From Macrotis lagotis (taxonomy: Eukaryota > Chordata > Mammalia > Peramelemorphia > Peramelidae), in contig NC_133660.1 of the NCBI RefSeq assembly GCF_037893015.1, positions 283,705,534 to 283,769,533 of the forward strand: 64,000 nt of DNA, written 5' to 3'. Of the stretch, positions 23,420 through 36,650 are shown in pieces; the stretch's first letter is position 1; the number at the start of each line of letters is the position of its first letter. The position numbers and the translations under genes were made by a program. A model generated the notes under the pieces. That model saw only the letters and a program-made list of their open reading frames with translations, was not told where the DNA came from and ran no database searches.

Positions 23420-25110
23420 CACTTATTAATTGTTGTTGATGTAAATTTTTGGTTTTTTACATATAATTACATATAAACAAAAATTTTAAGCATCCTTTTT
23501 TTCTTTTCATTTTGAATTCCAAATTCTCTCTCTCTTCCCTCCCACCTCCTTCAGAAGGCAATTTCATTATACATGTTTAGTTGTGCAACATATTTCCACA
23601 TTAGCCATGTTAACAAAACAGACCAAAAAAATCCCAAGCATAATAAAGTAAAAAAAAATACCTTTAATCTGCATTTAGACTTCATTACTTCTTTCTCAGA
23701 TGGATAGACATTATTCATCATAAATCCTACAGAATTGTCTATTGCTAAGAATAGCTGTTATTCGCCATATGTGCTGTTACTATGTACATTATTCTGATTC
23801 TGCTGACTTCACTTTGTATCAGTTCCTGTAAGTCTTCCCATTTTTATTAAAGCACGTTCATCGTTTCTACTTTTTTTCCAATTCCATGCAAAGGTAGTTT
23901 TCAGTTTTCAGTTTTTGTAAGATTTTGAGTTTCATGTTTTTCTACCTCCCTCCCTTTCTTCCCCCCTCGCCTTTGACAGGGAGTAATGTGACATCTATTA
24001 TTCATATATAATCAGAACAAAAGGGGGAAAACTATGAGAAAGAAAACACATAAAACAAATTTAAAAATGTAAAAATACTCTGGTCTGGTCTACATTCAGG
24101 TTCTATAGTTCTTTCTCTGGATGTGCCTGGTATTTTCCATCACAAGTCTTTTAGAATTGTTCTTGATCATTGAACTCTTGAGAAGAACTAAGTCTATCAT
24201 AGTTGATCTTCTCACACGATTGCTGTTAGTATGTTCAATATTCTCCTGGTTCTGCTTACCTCATTCAGCATCAGTTCAGGTGGGTCTGTCCAGCGTTGTT
24301 CAGCCATTTATGGGCATCCCCTCAATTTCCAATTCTCTGCCACCATAAAAAGAGCTGGTATAATTTTGTACATATGGATCTTTCCCCCCTTTTTATGATC
24401 TCCTTGGGATACAGACCTAGGTGTGGTATTGTGGATTAAAGGGTATGCTGTTTTATTGCCCTTTGGGCATAATTCCAAATTATTTTCCAGAGAAGATCAG
24501 TTCACAACTCCACCAGCGATGCATTAGATTTCCCATATCCCCTCCTACAGTTTTCCTTTTTTGTCATATTAGCCAAGCTGCTAGTTGTAAGGTGCTACCT
24601 CAGAGTTGTTTTGATTTGTATTTCTCTAATCAGTAATGATTTAGAGCATTTTTTTCATACGACTATAGATAGCTTTGGTTTCTTCTGAAAACTGCCTGTT
24701 CGTATCCTTTGATTATCAATTGGGGAATGCCTCATGTTTTTACAAATTGGACTGTTTGCTATGTATTTGAGAAATGTGACCTTTATTCAGGGGAAGCTTA
24801 CTGTAAAAACTTTATTCCCTATTTCCTGCTTTCCTTTTGATTTTGACTGTATTGGGGGGGGGGGGTTCGTTCATTTATTTAATTATTTATTTTGCAAGGC
24901 AAATGGGGTTAAGTGACTTGCCCAAGGCCACACAGCTAGGTCATTATTAAGTGTTTGAGGCTAGATTTGAACTCTGATCCTTCTGACTCTGACTCCAGAG
25001 CTGGGTGCTCTATGTACTGCACCACCTAAGCTGCTCCTGCATTGGATTTTTTGTGCAAAAAAATTAATGTAATCAAAATTATCCATTTTACAAGCCGATA
25101 TCAAATGGTT
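23420..25110 (-). mobile_element. L1 3' sequence, antisense, probably two overlapping relics
   Basis: T-rich reverse complement of L1 3' UTR and ORF2 tail. There seem to be two joined copies: one about 23430-23880, and one from about 23880 starting with gtttttgtaagattttgagt. The second continues into ORF2-like text (aattccaaattattttccag, ctccaccagcgatgcattag). An antisense SINE interrupts it at about 24856-25036. Both are inactive fragments. Confidence 0.75.
24856..25036 (-). repeat. tRNA-derived marsupial SINE, antisense, inside L1
   Basis: Begins after a G run with attttgcaaggcaaatgggg and ttaagtgacttgcccaaggc and ends with caccacctaagctgctcc. Short imperfect flanks (ctgtattgg and ctgcattgg) fit a decayed target-site duplication. 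Confidence 0.8.
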
Positions 25111-25317
25111 CTTTGCATCTGAACCTGTTTTGAATGTTAACAGTTCCTTCCTTACACAACTCCAAGAAATTCTCCAGGGCTGAAACAGCGCCGCCTTTAG
25201 GAGTGCTCCCTTCGGTGCTGCTCCAGGTCCCCCAGCTTCTAGTGCTGACTGGCTCCCTGCAATCGCTGCGAGGTGGCTTGATGCACGTTACCCATGACAG
25301 CCGTCATTCTGAGGCGC

Positions 25318-25465
25318 GCGCGCACACACACACATATACACACAAACACACCACATACACACCACATACACACACACACACACACACACACCCACCCCTG
25401 CGGTCTTCCCGGATCTGCAGTCTCTGTCCCTCTCTCTCTGTTTCTGTCTCTCTCTCTCTCTCCTG
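25318..25465. repeat. CA and TC microsatellites
   Basis: A (CA)n tract with interruptions at about 25318-25392 is followed by (TC)n-rich sequence at about 25415-25463. Both lie just upstream of the SYVN1 CpG island. Confidence 0.9.
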
Positions 25466-25495
25466 TTGGGACGTGAGCCCCTGCCCCCCATATGC

Positions 25496-25533
25496 GGAGG
25501 AGGAGGAGGAGGAGGAGGAGGAGGAGGAGGAGG
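25496..25533. repeat. GGA trinucleotide tract
   Basis: About twelve perfect GGA units on the plus strand, purine-only. It forms the left boundary of the SYVN1 CpG island. Confidence 0.95.
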
Positions 25534-25834
25534 GAGCTCTTCCTCCTGGCCCTCAGGGAGATGATCTCATAGCAGGCCCCTGAGCTGGACGTGAGGGAGG
25601 GGCTGGCACGGCGGTTCGGTCACTTGGCCAAGGTCACTCAGCAGGAGCCCCGGCTGCCCGGGCCTCCCTGCCCGGCGGCGCGGGGCCAGAGGACAAGACC
25701 CCATCTCCCCATCTCCCCATCTCCCCATCCGGCGCCTCGGCGGCTTCCCCGCCCCCACCCTCCGACTTCTCGCGGGAGCAGTGTCGGCTTGGCTTCCAGG
25801 GTCGTACCTCTTAGCAACAGCCGCACGGGGCCCG

Positions 25835-25915
25835 CTTTTCTGATTGGTGAATGGACTTCCATTTTTTTCATTGGTCCGCGTGCCTCTGGCTTGGCCAATC
25901 AAAGGCGGCCACGGA
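25835..25915 (+). promoter_or_regulatory. SYVN1: SYVN1 upstream region with ER stress response elements
   Basis: CCAAT at 25895-25899 is followed after exactly nine bases by CCACG at 25909-25913, an exact match to the ERSE consensus CCAAT-N9-CCACG. Just upstream, attggtccgcg (25870-25880) matches the ERSE-II form ATTGG-N-CCACG at all but one base. Another inverted CCAAT box (attgg) lies near 25842. SYVN1 is known to be induced by the unfolded protein response through IRE1-XBP1 and ATF6-type factors, so the sites fit the gene. They lie about 0.7 kb upstream of the splice donor of the non-coding first exon, so the true transcription start needs mapping. Confidence 0.65.
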
Positions 25916-26439
25916 GACCCATCTCACTCCACGGACCGAAGCGGGGGGAGGCTCGAGATACGGATGTCTTTCCCGACGGGAGGATGGTCCGTTTCTCGAG
26001 AGGCGCGCGCCCTCCGCAGCCTTCCGCGCGCTCTTCGAGACCCCACTGGCCCCCTTCCCTCGCTTCCCTCCCCTGGCCTGGGATCTCCGCTCGCAGCCTC
26101 CTCGCTCGTCCCCCCCCCCCCGAGAATGGTTCGGTCCTCGGACTGCGCGCCGGGAGGGGGGCTTTCCCTTCCCCTCCAGGCTGCGAAGCGTCGCCTGGGA
26201 GATACCAAGTGTGACCGCGGGCGGGGGGGCAGATTCTCCAGACCCGCGCCCCCCGCCCCCGGGAGGGTGCTCCCGCGCTCCCTTTCTCCCTTTCTCCGCC
26301 GCCCGCGGGGCGTCTCCCACCCGAGCGCCCGCCGAGCTCGGGTCCGGAAAGGCTTCCCCGGGCGGCGCGGGGGGCAGGGGGCGGCGCACTTGGTACGGCC
26401 CACCCCGCCGCCCAGCGGCCGGAAGTGAGGTGTCTGCGG

Positions 26440-26612
26440 CTCGCACTTCCGGCCCGGAGGGGGTGGGGAGTGTTGTTAACTGGTGGAGCCGCCGCCGCCC
26501 CCGTCAGGGTCCCGTCGGCGCTCCGGGTCGGCGCTCCGGGCCGCCGCCGCCCGGCTCTCCTCCGCCTCCGTCGCCGCCGCGGGCCCGGCGGGCCCGGGAG
26601 CCCCGAGCTCCG
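26440..26612 (+). other. SYVN1: SYVN1 non-coding exon 1 (5' start approximate)
   Basis: GC-rich sequence ends in the donor gagctccg|gtgagg at 26612/26613. It pairs with the acceptor cttgcgcccgcag before 26732, in the exon holding the ATG. Human SYVN1 also has a non-coding first exon. The 5' boundary is a guess. Confidence 0.6.
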
Positions 26613-26748
26613 GTGAGGGCGGCGGGCCGGGCCGGGGCGGGGGGCGGCGCGGGGGCGCGGGCGGGGCGGGGGGCCGGGCCCTCTCCCCCGCCCGGCCCGC
26701 GCCCACCCATCGGTCCCGCTTGCGCCCGCAGGTCTCCCGGCCGGGGCC

Positions 26749-29700
26749 ATGTTCCGCACGGCCGTGATGATGGCCGCCAGCCTGGCGCTGACCGGGGCCG
26801 TGGTGGCCCACGCCTACTACCTCAAGCACCAGTTCTACCCCACCGTGGTCTACCTGACCAAGTCCAGCCCCAGCATGGCCGTGAGTGGGGGGCCGGGCGG
26901 GGGGCCGGGCGGGGGGCCGGGCGGCGGGGCGGCTGCCCCGGGCGCCCCTCACCCGGCCCGCCCCGCAGGTCCTCTACATCCAGGCCTTCGTGCTCGTCTT
27001 CCTCCTGGGCAAGGTGATGGGCAAGGTGTTCTTTGGGCAGCTGAGAGCGGCCGAGATGGAGGTGAGTCGGGGCGGGGAGGGCCAGGTGTCAGGGAGGGGG
27101 GGGGGGGGGGGACCAGATGTCAGGGAGGGCCAGGTGTCGGGGGGGGGGGGCACCAGATGTCAGGGAGGGCCAGGTGTCGGGGGGGGGGGGCACCAGATGT
27201 CAGGGAGGTCCAGGTGTCGGGGGGGGGGACTAGTATCCTGCTGCTGCGGCCTGGGCCCCCCGAGGTCCGCGACACCCCGGGTCCCACCTTCCCGCAGCAT
27301 CTCCTGGAGCGCTCCTGGTACGCAGTGACCGAGACCTGCCTGGCCTTCACCGTCTTTCGGGATGACTTCAGCCCCCGCTTCGTGGCGCTCTTCACCCTCC
27401 TCCTCTTTCTCAAGTGTTTCCACTGGCTCGCTGAGGACCGAGTTGATTTTGTAAGTGAGGGGAGAAAGGTTGTGGTAGAGAATGGGGGGCTTCTAGGGGG
27501 AGGGGGAGAGAAGGGAAGGGCTCCCCTCATACCCCATTGCCCTTCTTGCACAGATGGAACGGAGCCCCAACATCTCCTGGCTCTTTCATTGCCGAATTGT
27601 CTGTGAGTGATCCCGGGAACAAAGATGGAATGAACCTGCGTGGTCAGGGGAGGGATGTCGGCGGGTCTGCGGCACTCTTTAAGCAAGGAGGGGAACAGAG
27701 GCCGTCTCCCCATCTCACTCCCCCTCCCTGAGAACAGGATGTGGCCCTTACCTGCTCCGGGGACCCACAGCTGGACCAGAAAACTATTTTCGGCAGTTCA
27801 TTTGCATGCTTTCCCCCTGCCCCGTTCCACTCCAGGGCCCCTCAACTGCCCTCAGTCCCAGAGAGGCTTCCTCTTGTTCTGCCTGCTTCCCCAGGGGTTC
27901 CCCTCCAGGGTCAGCACCTGGGGCTCCATGAACCCCCCCAGGGCCACAGCAGCCCACAGAGGCCTGCTGATTGCCGCCCTCCACCCCTTACAGCCCTCAT
28001 GCTTCTCCTGGGCGCCCTGGACTTCCTCTTTGTCAATCATGCCTATCACAGTATCCTGACCCGGGGGGCTTCTGTGCAGCTGGTCTTTGGCTTTGAGGTA
28101 CTAAGAAAACTGAGGTGGGGAGCAGGGGGAGAGGAGGTGGTGGGGCCTCCCTGATGCCAGTCCTCCTTCCCTGCACAGTACGCCATACTGATGACCATGG
28201 TCCTCACCATCTTCATTAAGTACGTCCTGCACTCCATCGATCTCCAGAACGAGAACCCCTGGGACAACAAGGCCGTCTACATGCTTTACACCGAATTGTT
28301 CACAGGTGAGCTTCTCCACGACACTGCCTCAGTGGGGGTGGGATGAAGCTTCCCAGCATGCTCAGCACCTCCATGCACCCATCCTTCCTTTCAGGCTTCA
28401 TCAAAGTTCTGCTCTACATGGCCTTCATGACAATCATGATCAAGGTGCACACGTTCCCGCTCTTTGCCATCCGGCCCATGTACCTGGCCATGAGGTGATC
28501 CTCCCCGTTAGATGGGGGCGCCTTGTGGTAGGAAGCCACTGAAGCTTCATCAACAGCAGAGTAGCACATGCTCAGATCTGTCCTTGTGTGGAGGTTGGCA
28601 GGGAGAGCCTGGGGGAGTCAGCTGGGTATGAAGTGATGGGGGCCTAAGCTAGGTTGGGAACTGGGAGTGGGCAGAAGTGTGGAAGCAAGCGTTGTGGGGA
28701 GGGGATCCCTAAAGCTCAGCCATGGGGAGAGGGAAGGTCAGAGGTTGCTCCAGGGGCAGACCTGGAAGACCAGGGTTGACCAGGCCCATCCTGTCCTCGC
28801 AGACAGTTTAAGAAGGCGGTGACCGACGCCATCATGTCTCGCCGGGCCATCCGCAACATGAACACACTGTGAGTGTTCCCCGCTTGTTCCAGCTGTTTCT
28901 TCCTGTGGCCTGGGCCCCAAAAGCTCTGGCTCACCGGGGTTGGTTCTTCCTCAGGTACCCGGATGCCACAGCTGAGGAACTCCAAGCTATGGACAATGTG
29001 TGCATCATCTGCAGGGAGGAGATGGTGACTGGTGCCAAGAGACTGCCCTGCAACCACATCTTCCACACCAGGTTAGGCCGGGGGGCACCTGCTGACTTCC
29101 CAAGCCCCAGGGCGGCAAACAGGCCAAAGCTAAGTGCTCTTTCTGCCCGGGATTCTGCTCTTCCAGCTGCCTGCGCTCCTGGTTCCAGAGGCAACAGACC
29201 TGCCCCACCTGTCGAATGGATGTCCTGCGGGCTTCACTTCCTGTCCAATCCCCGCCTGCCCCAGAGGCTCCTGAGCAGGGCCCCCCACCTGCCCCCCACC
29301 AGCCCCCTATCCTCCCCCAGCCCCCAAACTGTAAGTATCCTTGGTCCCCCACAGACCCAAAGCTTCCAGCTGCTCCATTGTCTCGTTCCTTCCATCTTGA
29401 GGAAGAGAGTTTCTGGGCCCCCATCCTTTTCTACTTCTCGCTCTCCTTCTCATTGCAGTTCCCCAAGGCCTCCTGCCTCCATTTCCTCCAGGGATGTTTC
29501 CCCTGTGGCCTCCCATGGGCCCTTTCCCCCCCATGCCACCCCCCAGTAATGCAGATGTCCCATCTGCCTCACCTTCCACTTCAGGTGAGTTTGGTTGAGT
29601 GTCCCCATTCAGTGCTCTCTTGGATTGTTTCTGGTGATAATGGGTGTTGACATGGGCCTACGTGGGGGGGGGGGGTTGGGGGGATCTTGGGTTTCCTAGC

Positions 29701-30617
29701 CCTGGACCTGAAGGGGAAGGTGGACATTGCCGGATGTGGGGAATGAGGAAAGTTTTTGTCTAACAGTCTGTGTCCACCTGCTCTTCCCAGCCAGTGCCTC
29801 TCGACCCACCGGGTCTGTGCCTGAGCCCGCACCGGCTCCCAGCTTTCCCTTCCCTCCTCCCTGGATGGGCATGCCCCTGCCTCCACCGTTTGGTAAGTCA
29901 AGGCCATCTCAGGCTGTCTCGACTGGACTGATCTCGATGGATCAAGCAGCTTAGGTCCCTGTGCCCTCCTCTTGTTCTGCAGGGTTTCCCCCCATGCCAG
30001 TGCCCCCAGCTGGCTTTGCAGGCCTGACCACTGAGGAGCTGCAGGCCCTAGAGGGCCACGAGCGGCAACATCTGGAAGCTCGGCTACAAAGCCTTCGAAA
30101 TATCCACACCCTGCTGGATGCGGCCATGCTACAGATCAACCAGTATCTCACTGTCCTGGCTTCCCTGGGGTAAGGCTACTGGGTCAGACGGGGCAGGGGC
30201 TGGGGCTGGGTGACTGCTGGCCAGCCTGCCCAGATGCTCACCCTCTTCTGGTTCCCTCCTCAGCCCTCCCCGCCCTCCTGCTCCTGCCAGCCCTACTGCA
30301 GCGTCCCCGCCAGCTGCTGCAGCCTCCTCTTCCAGCAGCATCCCCAGCTCCGAAGCGACACCCCCCTCCCCAGGAGCTTCCCCCCTCCCCCCTGAGCCGG
30401 TGCAGCAGCAGCCAGGTCCATGTAAGGAATCTCCTTGGGGGGGGGCAGGGGAGGGGAGCAACCATGAGTATCGGGCTGGAACTTGACCTTTGATCTCTCT
30501 CATCTCCCAGCTGTTGAGTCTGTTGGGGCCGAGGATTTGTCGGAAGATGGGGAACCCGATGCGGTGGAGCTCCGCCGCCGCCGCCTGCAGAAGTTGGGCT
30601 CCCCTGCCTCTCACTGA
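26749..30617 (+). CDS. SYVN1: SYVN1 (HRD1, synoviolin), ER-associated degradation E3 ubiquitin ligase
   Basis: Fifteen coding exons join in frame: 26749-26880, 26969-27061, 27298-27450, 27554-27602, 27994-28097, 28179-28305, 28395-28494, 28803-28868, 28955-29071, 29167-29330, 29459-29584, 29791-29892, 29983-30169, 30264-30421, 30511-30617. They encode about 594 aa (human 617). The N-terminal half holds the multi-spanning ER membrane domain, starting MFRTAVMMAASLAL. A RING-H2 finger follows, with Cys291, Cys294, Cys307, His309, His312, Cys315, Cys326 and Cys329 all present. The next region is proline-rich and slightly shorter than in human. A conserved coiled segment (EELQALEGHERQHLEARLQS) and a basic end (LRRRRLQKLG) complete the protein. 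In the ER membrane it ubiquitinates misfolded proteins together with SEL1L. Introns 2 and 3 are short and made of G-rich tandem repeats. Identification is by recognised sequence. Confidence 0.97.
27085..27230 (+). repeat. G-rich tandem repeat in SYVN1 intron 3
   Basis: About three and a half units of roughly 45 bp, each with gtcagggagggccaggtgtc, a run of 9-12 G and caccagat. They fill most of the 236-bp intron. Long G runs make G-quadruplex folding on the coding strand likely. Intron 2 likewise repeats ggggggccgggc three times (26887-26930). Confidence 0.9.
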
Positions 30618-31754
30618 CACTGCCCAACCTCATCCCACTCCCCAACCTTGTGTATAGACTGGTGCCCTTGTCCTAGGATGAGAAGTGGATCCCACCACCA
30701 AGTGCTGCCTCCCTTCTCGCCAGGCTTTGGAAAAGAATGTGAGGTTCCTGTGTCCTCTCCCATCTAGAAGAAAGGCCTGACCCCACTCGGGCCATTTGGG
30801 AGCTCCTGAACCCAGATCATGTGGCTTGGGCTGTTTATTTGCCCACTGGAATGGGCTGGAGGCCCTATGGGTCAGTCATCCTGACCCCCCCCCCAGCCTC
30901 CCTAGACTGCAGGCAGAGTTGGGGCTGTTGTGGTCTTCGAGAACCCAGTTTACTGCCCTATTTCCTCCTCCATTTGGGGGGCCCAGGAAAAGGGTGGACA
31001 CTCTGAAGACCCACTCCCTCCAGAGCTGCAGAGATCAGCTCAAGGTTGAGGGAGTATCCCCTGTTCCCAGCAGTATTAGCTCTAGCTCCCAGGGGCTTGA
31101 GGTGAGCCGGGCTTCAGCAGCCCCCCCCCTTTTGTAGTAGTATCAGTAGCCCCCCCCCCCCCATTGCCTTCCTGTCTGATGTGTCTCAGGAAAGGGATGC
31201 CTGAGGCAGGCTGGGGTAGCCTGCTCTGGCTGGTGGGCACCTGTGGGGGGGGGGCCATTGGGCTTCTCCCCCAAAGTGGCTGGCTGGGGCAGTATTGGAA
31301 GCACCTGGCTGTCTGGTGTAATGAAGCTGAGCTCATCTGTGGCCAAAAGCTTGTGTTTTCTTCTCCCCAGGCTGGGCCGAGCTCGGAACCAAACTGTCCC
31401 AAGTGGGGAGGAAGACTTCTCAGCTTTCTGAAATTTCTTGGTGGGGGGAGGGGGATTTCTTCTTGCTGTCTTTTGGTTAAAACCCAACCCCAAAGCTTAT
31501 TTCCAAGGTAAACAGCCCCCCCACCCCAGCAGGGAGAGAGGAGATTGCTCCTGGCTTCTCTGCTTAGCTATGGCTAGTTCTGCAGTGGGTGGGGGTGGGG
31601 GTGCAAAGCTAGGACTAAGCCTGGCCTTCCCCCATGCTCCCCTCTTTCCTTTGTTCCCTTTGTTTTGTGTGTTACAAAAGTTGCTGGAGTTTCAGATTAT
31701 TTAATTTGTAAATATTGTACAAATTTTAATAGCTTCAATTGTATATACGGCCAA

Positions 31755-31760
31755 AATAAA
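31755..31760 (+). terminator. SYVN1: SYVN1 poly(A) signal
   Basis: AATAAA hexamer at the end of a 1.1-kb 3' UTR. The sequence downstream (about 31775-31830) is GT/T-rich, as expected for a cleavage region. Confidence 0.85.
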
Positions 31761-32078
31761 GACTTGCATTAAAGCTGGTGCCAGGCTGTGACGTGGTACC
31801 CCTCCCCCTGGGCATCAGTGATGTTTTGTTATCTTTGCTTCATGCCCAGCTCGTCTTAATGATATCTACTGGATCAGGGTCTGAGTCCAGGAGCCAGGTC
31901 CATGGCCACCCTGGCCCTCCAACTTGGGGCTACGGATTTAGAGTAACCCCCCCTTTTCCCAAGTCCTGTGGAGACTTCCACTCACAAATGGGGAACAAGA
32001 GGGATGTACAGGGCCTGGTAACGGAGTCTGCCCAGGGCCCACTCCAGGTGGGGGCAAGTCTCTGGGCCTGGGCCATCC

Positions 32079-33520
<1,442 letters not shown>

Positions 33521-33660
33521 CCCGCCGCCCCGCCCGCCTCGCCCGCACGACTTCCGGCCCGGCGTCTGTTACTCGCTCCGATTGGCCGGGAGGGACGTCG
33601 GCGCCCGCCTGCGTCGTGACGCGGCGACGCGCAGGGGTGAACGCGCGCGCCCCCGCCCCT
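33521..33660. promoter_or_regulatory. Bidirectional CpG-island promoter of MRPL49 and FAU
   Basis: The roughly 140 bp between the MRPL49 ATG and the start of FAU exon 1 contain an ETS-like cttccgg (33551-33557), an inverted CCAAT box attgg (33581-33585) and CRE-like tgacg words (near 33617). Such short divergent spacing with CCAAT and ETS sites is typical of bidirectional housekeeping promoters. Confidence 0.75.
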
Positions 33661-33717
33661 CTCCTCTCTTTCTGGCCTCCATCTTCGCCGAGGCGGAAGC
33701 AGCTCGTCGTGTCCGAG
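33658..33717 (+). promoter_or_regulatory. FAU: FAU exon 1 with 5' TOP-like tract
   Basis: A pyrimidine stretch (ctctcctctctttctggcct) followed by ccatcttcgccgaggcggaa matches the form of ribosomal-protein leaders, where a C followed by pyrimidines at the cap (5' TOP) confers growth-dependent translation. The exon ends at the donor gtccgag|gtaagt (33717/33718). The exact start base is inferred. Confidence 0.7.
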
Positions 33718-33851
33718 GTAAGTGCGCGGCCCGGGGCCGGGGGAGCGGGCGGGCCGCGGCGCGAGGCCCCGGGCCCGGCCCCGTCCGAGCCGCGCCGGCC
33801 TCCCCGGGCCGGGCCTCAGCCGCCGCCGCTCCTCTGCCCGCAGGCGCCGCC

Positions 33852-35506
<1,655 letters not shown>

Positions 35507-35531
35507 TCCCCAATAGTTCCCTTCTGTCCTC

Positions 35532-35537
35532 AATAAA
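35532..35537 (+). terminator. FAU: FAU poly(A) signal
   Basis: AATAAA 26 bp after the FAU stop codon, giving a very short 3' UTR as usual for ribosomal protein mRNAs. Confidence 0.9.
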
Positions 35538-35559
35538 GCCAATACTACTATTGATTCTT

Positions 35560-36190
35560 ATCTTTGTTTATCTGGGGAATACATGGTTTTGATCCCTTTA
35601 AAAAATGGGGGGAGGAGGATCTATATTGGCAAGGAATTGGATCTGAGACAGTGAGTGGGCCCTAAAGTGATTTTCTGATAGCTCCATTTCTCCCTTCAAG
35701 TTTTAGACTGATTCATTGAAACTCAAGACAAAATGCAGGATCAGGGCAACTCACAGGTCTCCATCTGAATTTCTGAATCTGCAAAGGAATGATACCTGCT
35801 TCAGCAGGGCAAAGGGTGTCAAAAAGTCTCGAGTCCCAAAGCAGCTGTTAGTATGGAGTTGTGCTGGGAGTGAGGTGCTTAGGACGGGTTTGGTTTGTTC
35901 AGTTAGTCAGGAAGACCGATTCCCTTCGTCTTGCCTCTGCGGATCTGCTGCCTCAGAGGATCTTGGGTGCACTTAGCAACCTCTATGGGACCGAGTTCAA
36001 ATCCTAATCCTTTTGAGCATCTCCTAGGCTTAGGGCCGATACTCTGACTTGGCTGTATTGCCGTGTTAACAAGGGCCCCTTAGACCAACAGCAGGCCCGT
36101 CCCTTGATGGAGAAGCTTCAGGTCCACAGGAATAAACGCAAAACAGGTTTATGAAGGATGAGCATGGAATCTCCAGTGTTGACCATCAAG
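35560..36190. other. FAU-ZNHIT2 intergenic, no gene
   Basis: About 0.6 kb of moderate GC sequence. Reading frames here lack splice sites and family resemblance. No RNA gene is seen. Confidence 0.5.
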
Positions 36191-36325
36191 AAAGCTCAGC
36201 CAGGTGGCGCAGTGGATAGAGAAGCGCGCCTGGAGTCAGGAGGACCCGAGTTCAAATGCGACCTCAGACACTTGATAATTGCCTGGCTGTGTGGCTGTGT
36301 GGCCTTGAACGAGTCAGGAGACCCA
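36190..36325 (+). repeat. tRNA-derived marsupial SINE, truncated, upstream of ZNHIT2
   Basis: Head gctcagccaggtggcgcagt, then tggagtcaggaggacccgag and gataattgcctggctgtgtg. It lacks the 3' core end and poly(A), and carries a small internal tandem duplication (ctgtgtggctgtgtggc). It lies about 0.33-0.46 kb before the ZNHIT2 start codon, at the edge of its CpG island. Confidence 0.85.
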
Positions 36326-36650
36326 AGAAAGCTAGGTGTGAGCCAGCGAGCCGGGTCCCGCTGCCCCCCGCCTTGGCCGCCCCCCAGGGCGCTCGTCCGG
36401 CCTCGGATGGATGCCCTTCCTAACCGTCGCCAGCCGCCCAGGACCACGGCCCCGTGCCCGGCTGCTCCCGACCCCGCCGGCACGGAGCGCGGCTGCGCGG
36501 GCACCCGCACGGCGGGGGGAGGGGCCCGGGATTCCGGCCCCGCCCACCGCGCCGCGGCAGCCAATCGCAGCGCGCCGGAAGCGCGGGGGCAGGGACTTCC
36601 GCGCCAGAGCCAGGCCGCGGTCGCGGGGCCGGCAGCGGGGCCGCGTCGTC

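Noticed and set aside
1-26000. Search for SPDYC and CAPN1, the next genes expected beyond SYVN1
   Set aside because: No coding exons of either were recognised. In human these genes lie about 35 kb or more beyond SYVN1, so they may simply be outside the window. This is not evidence of loss.
25844-26759. Several 150-390 residue frames upstream of and across SYVN1 exon 1
   Set aside because: GC-rich CpG-island sequence read in all frames. None has codon or domain features, and the recognised SYVN1 start at 26749 explains the splice sites.
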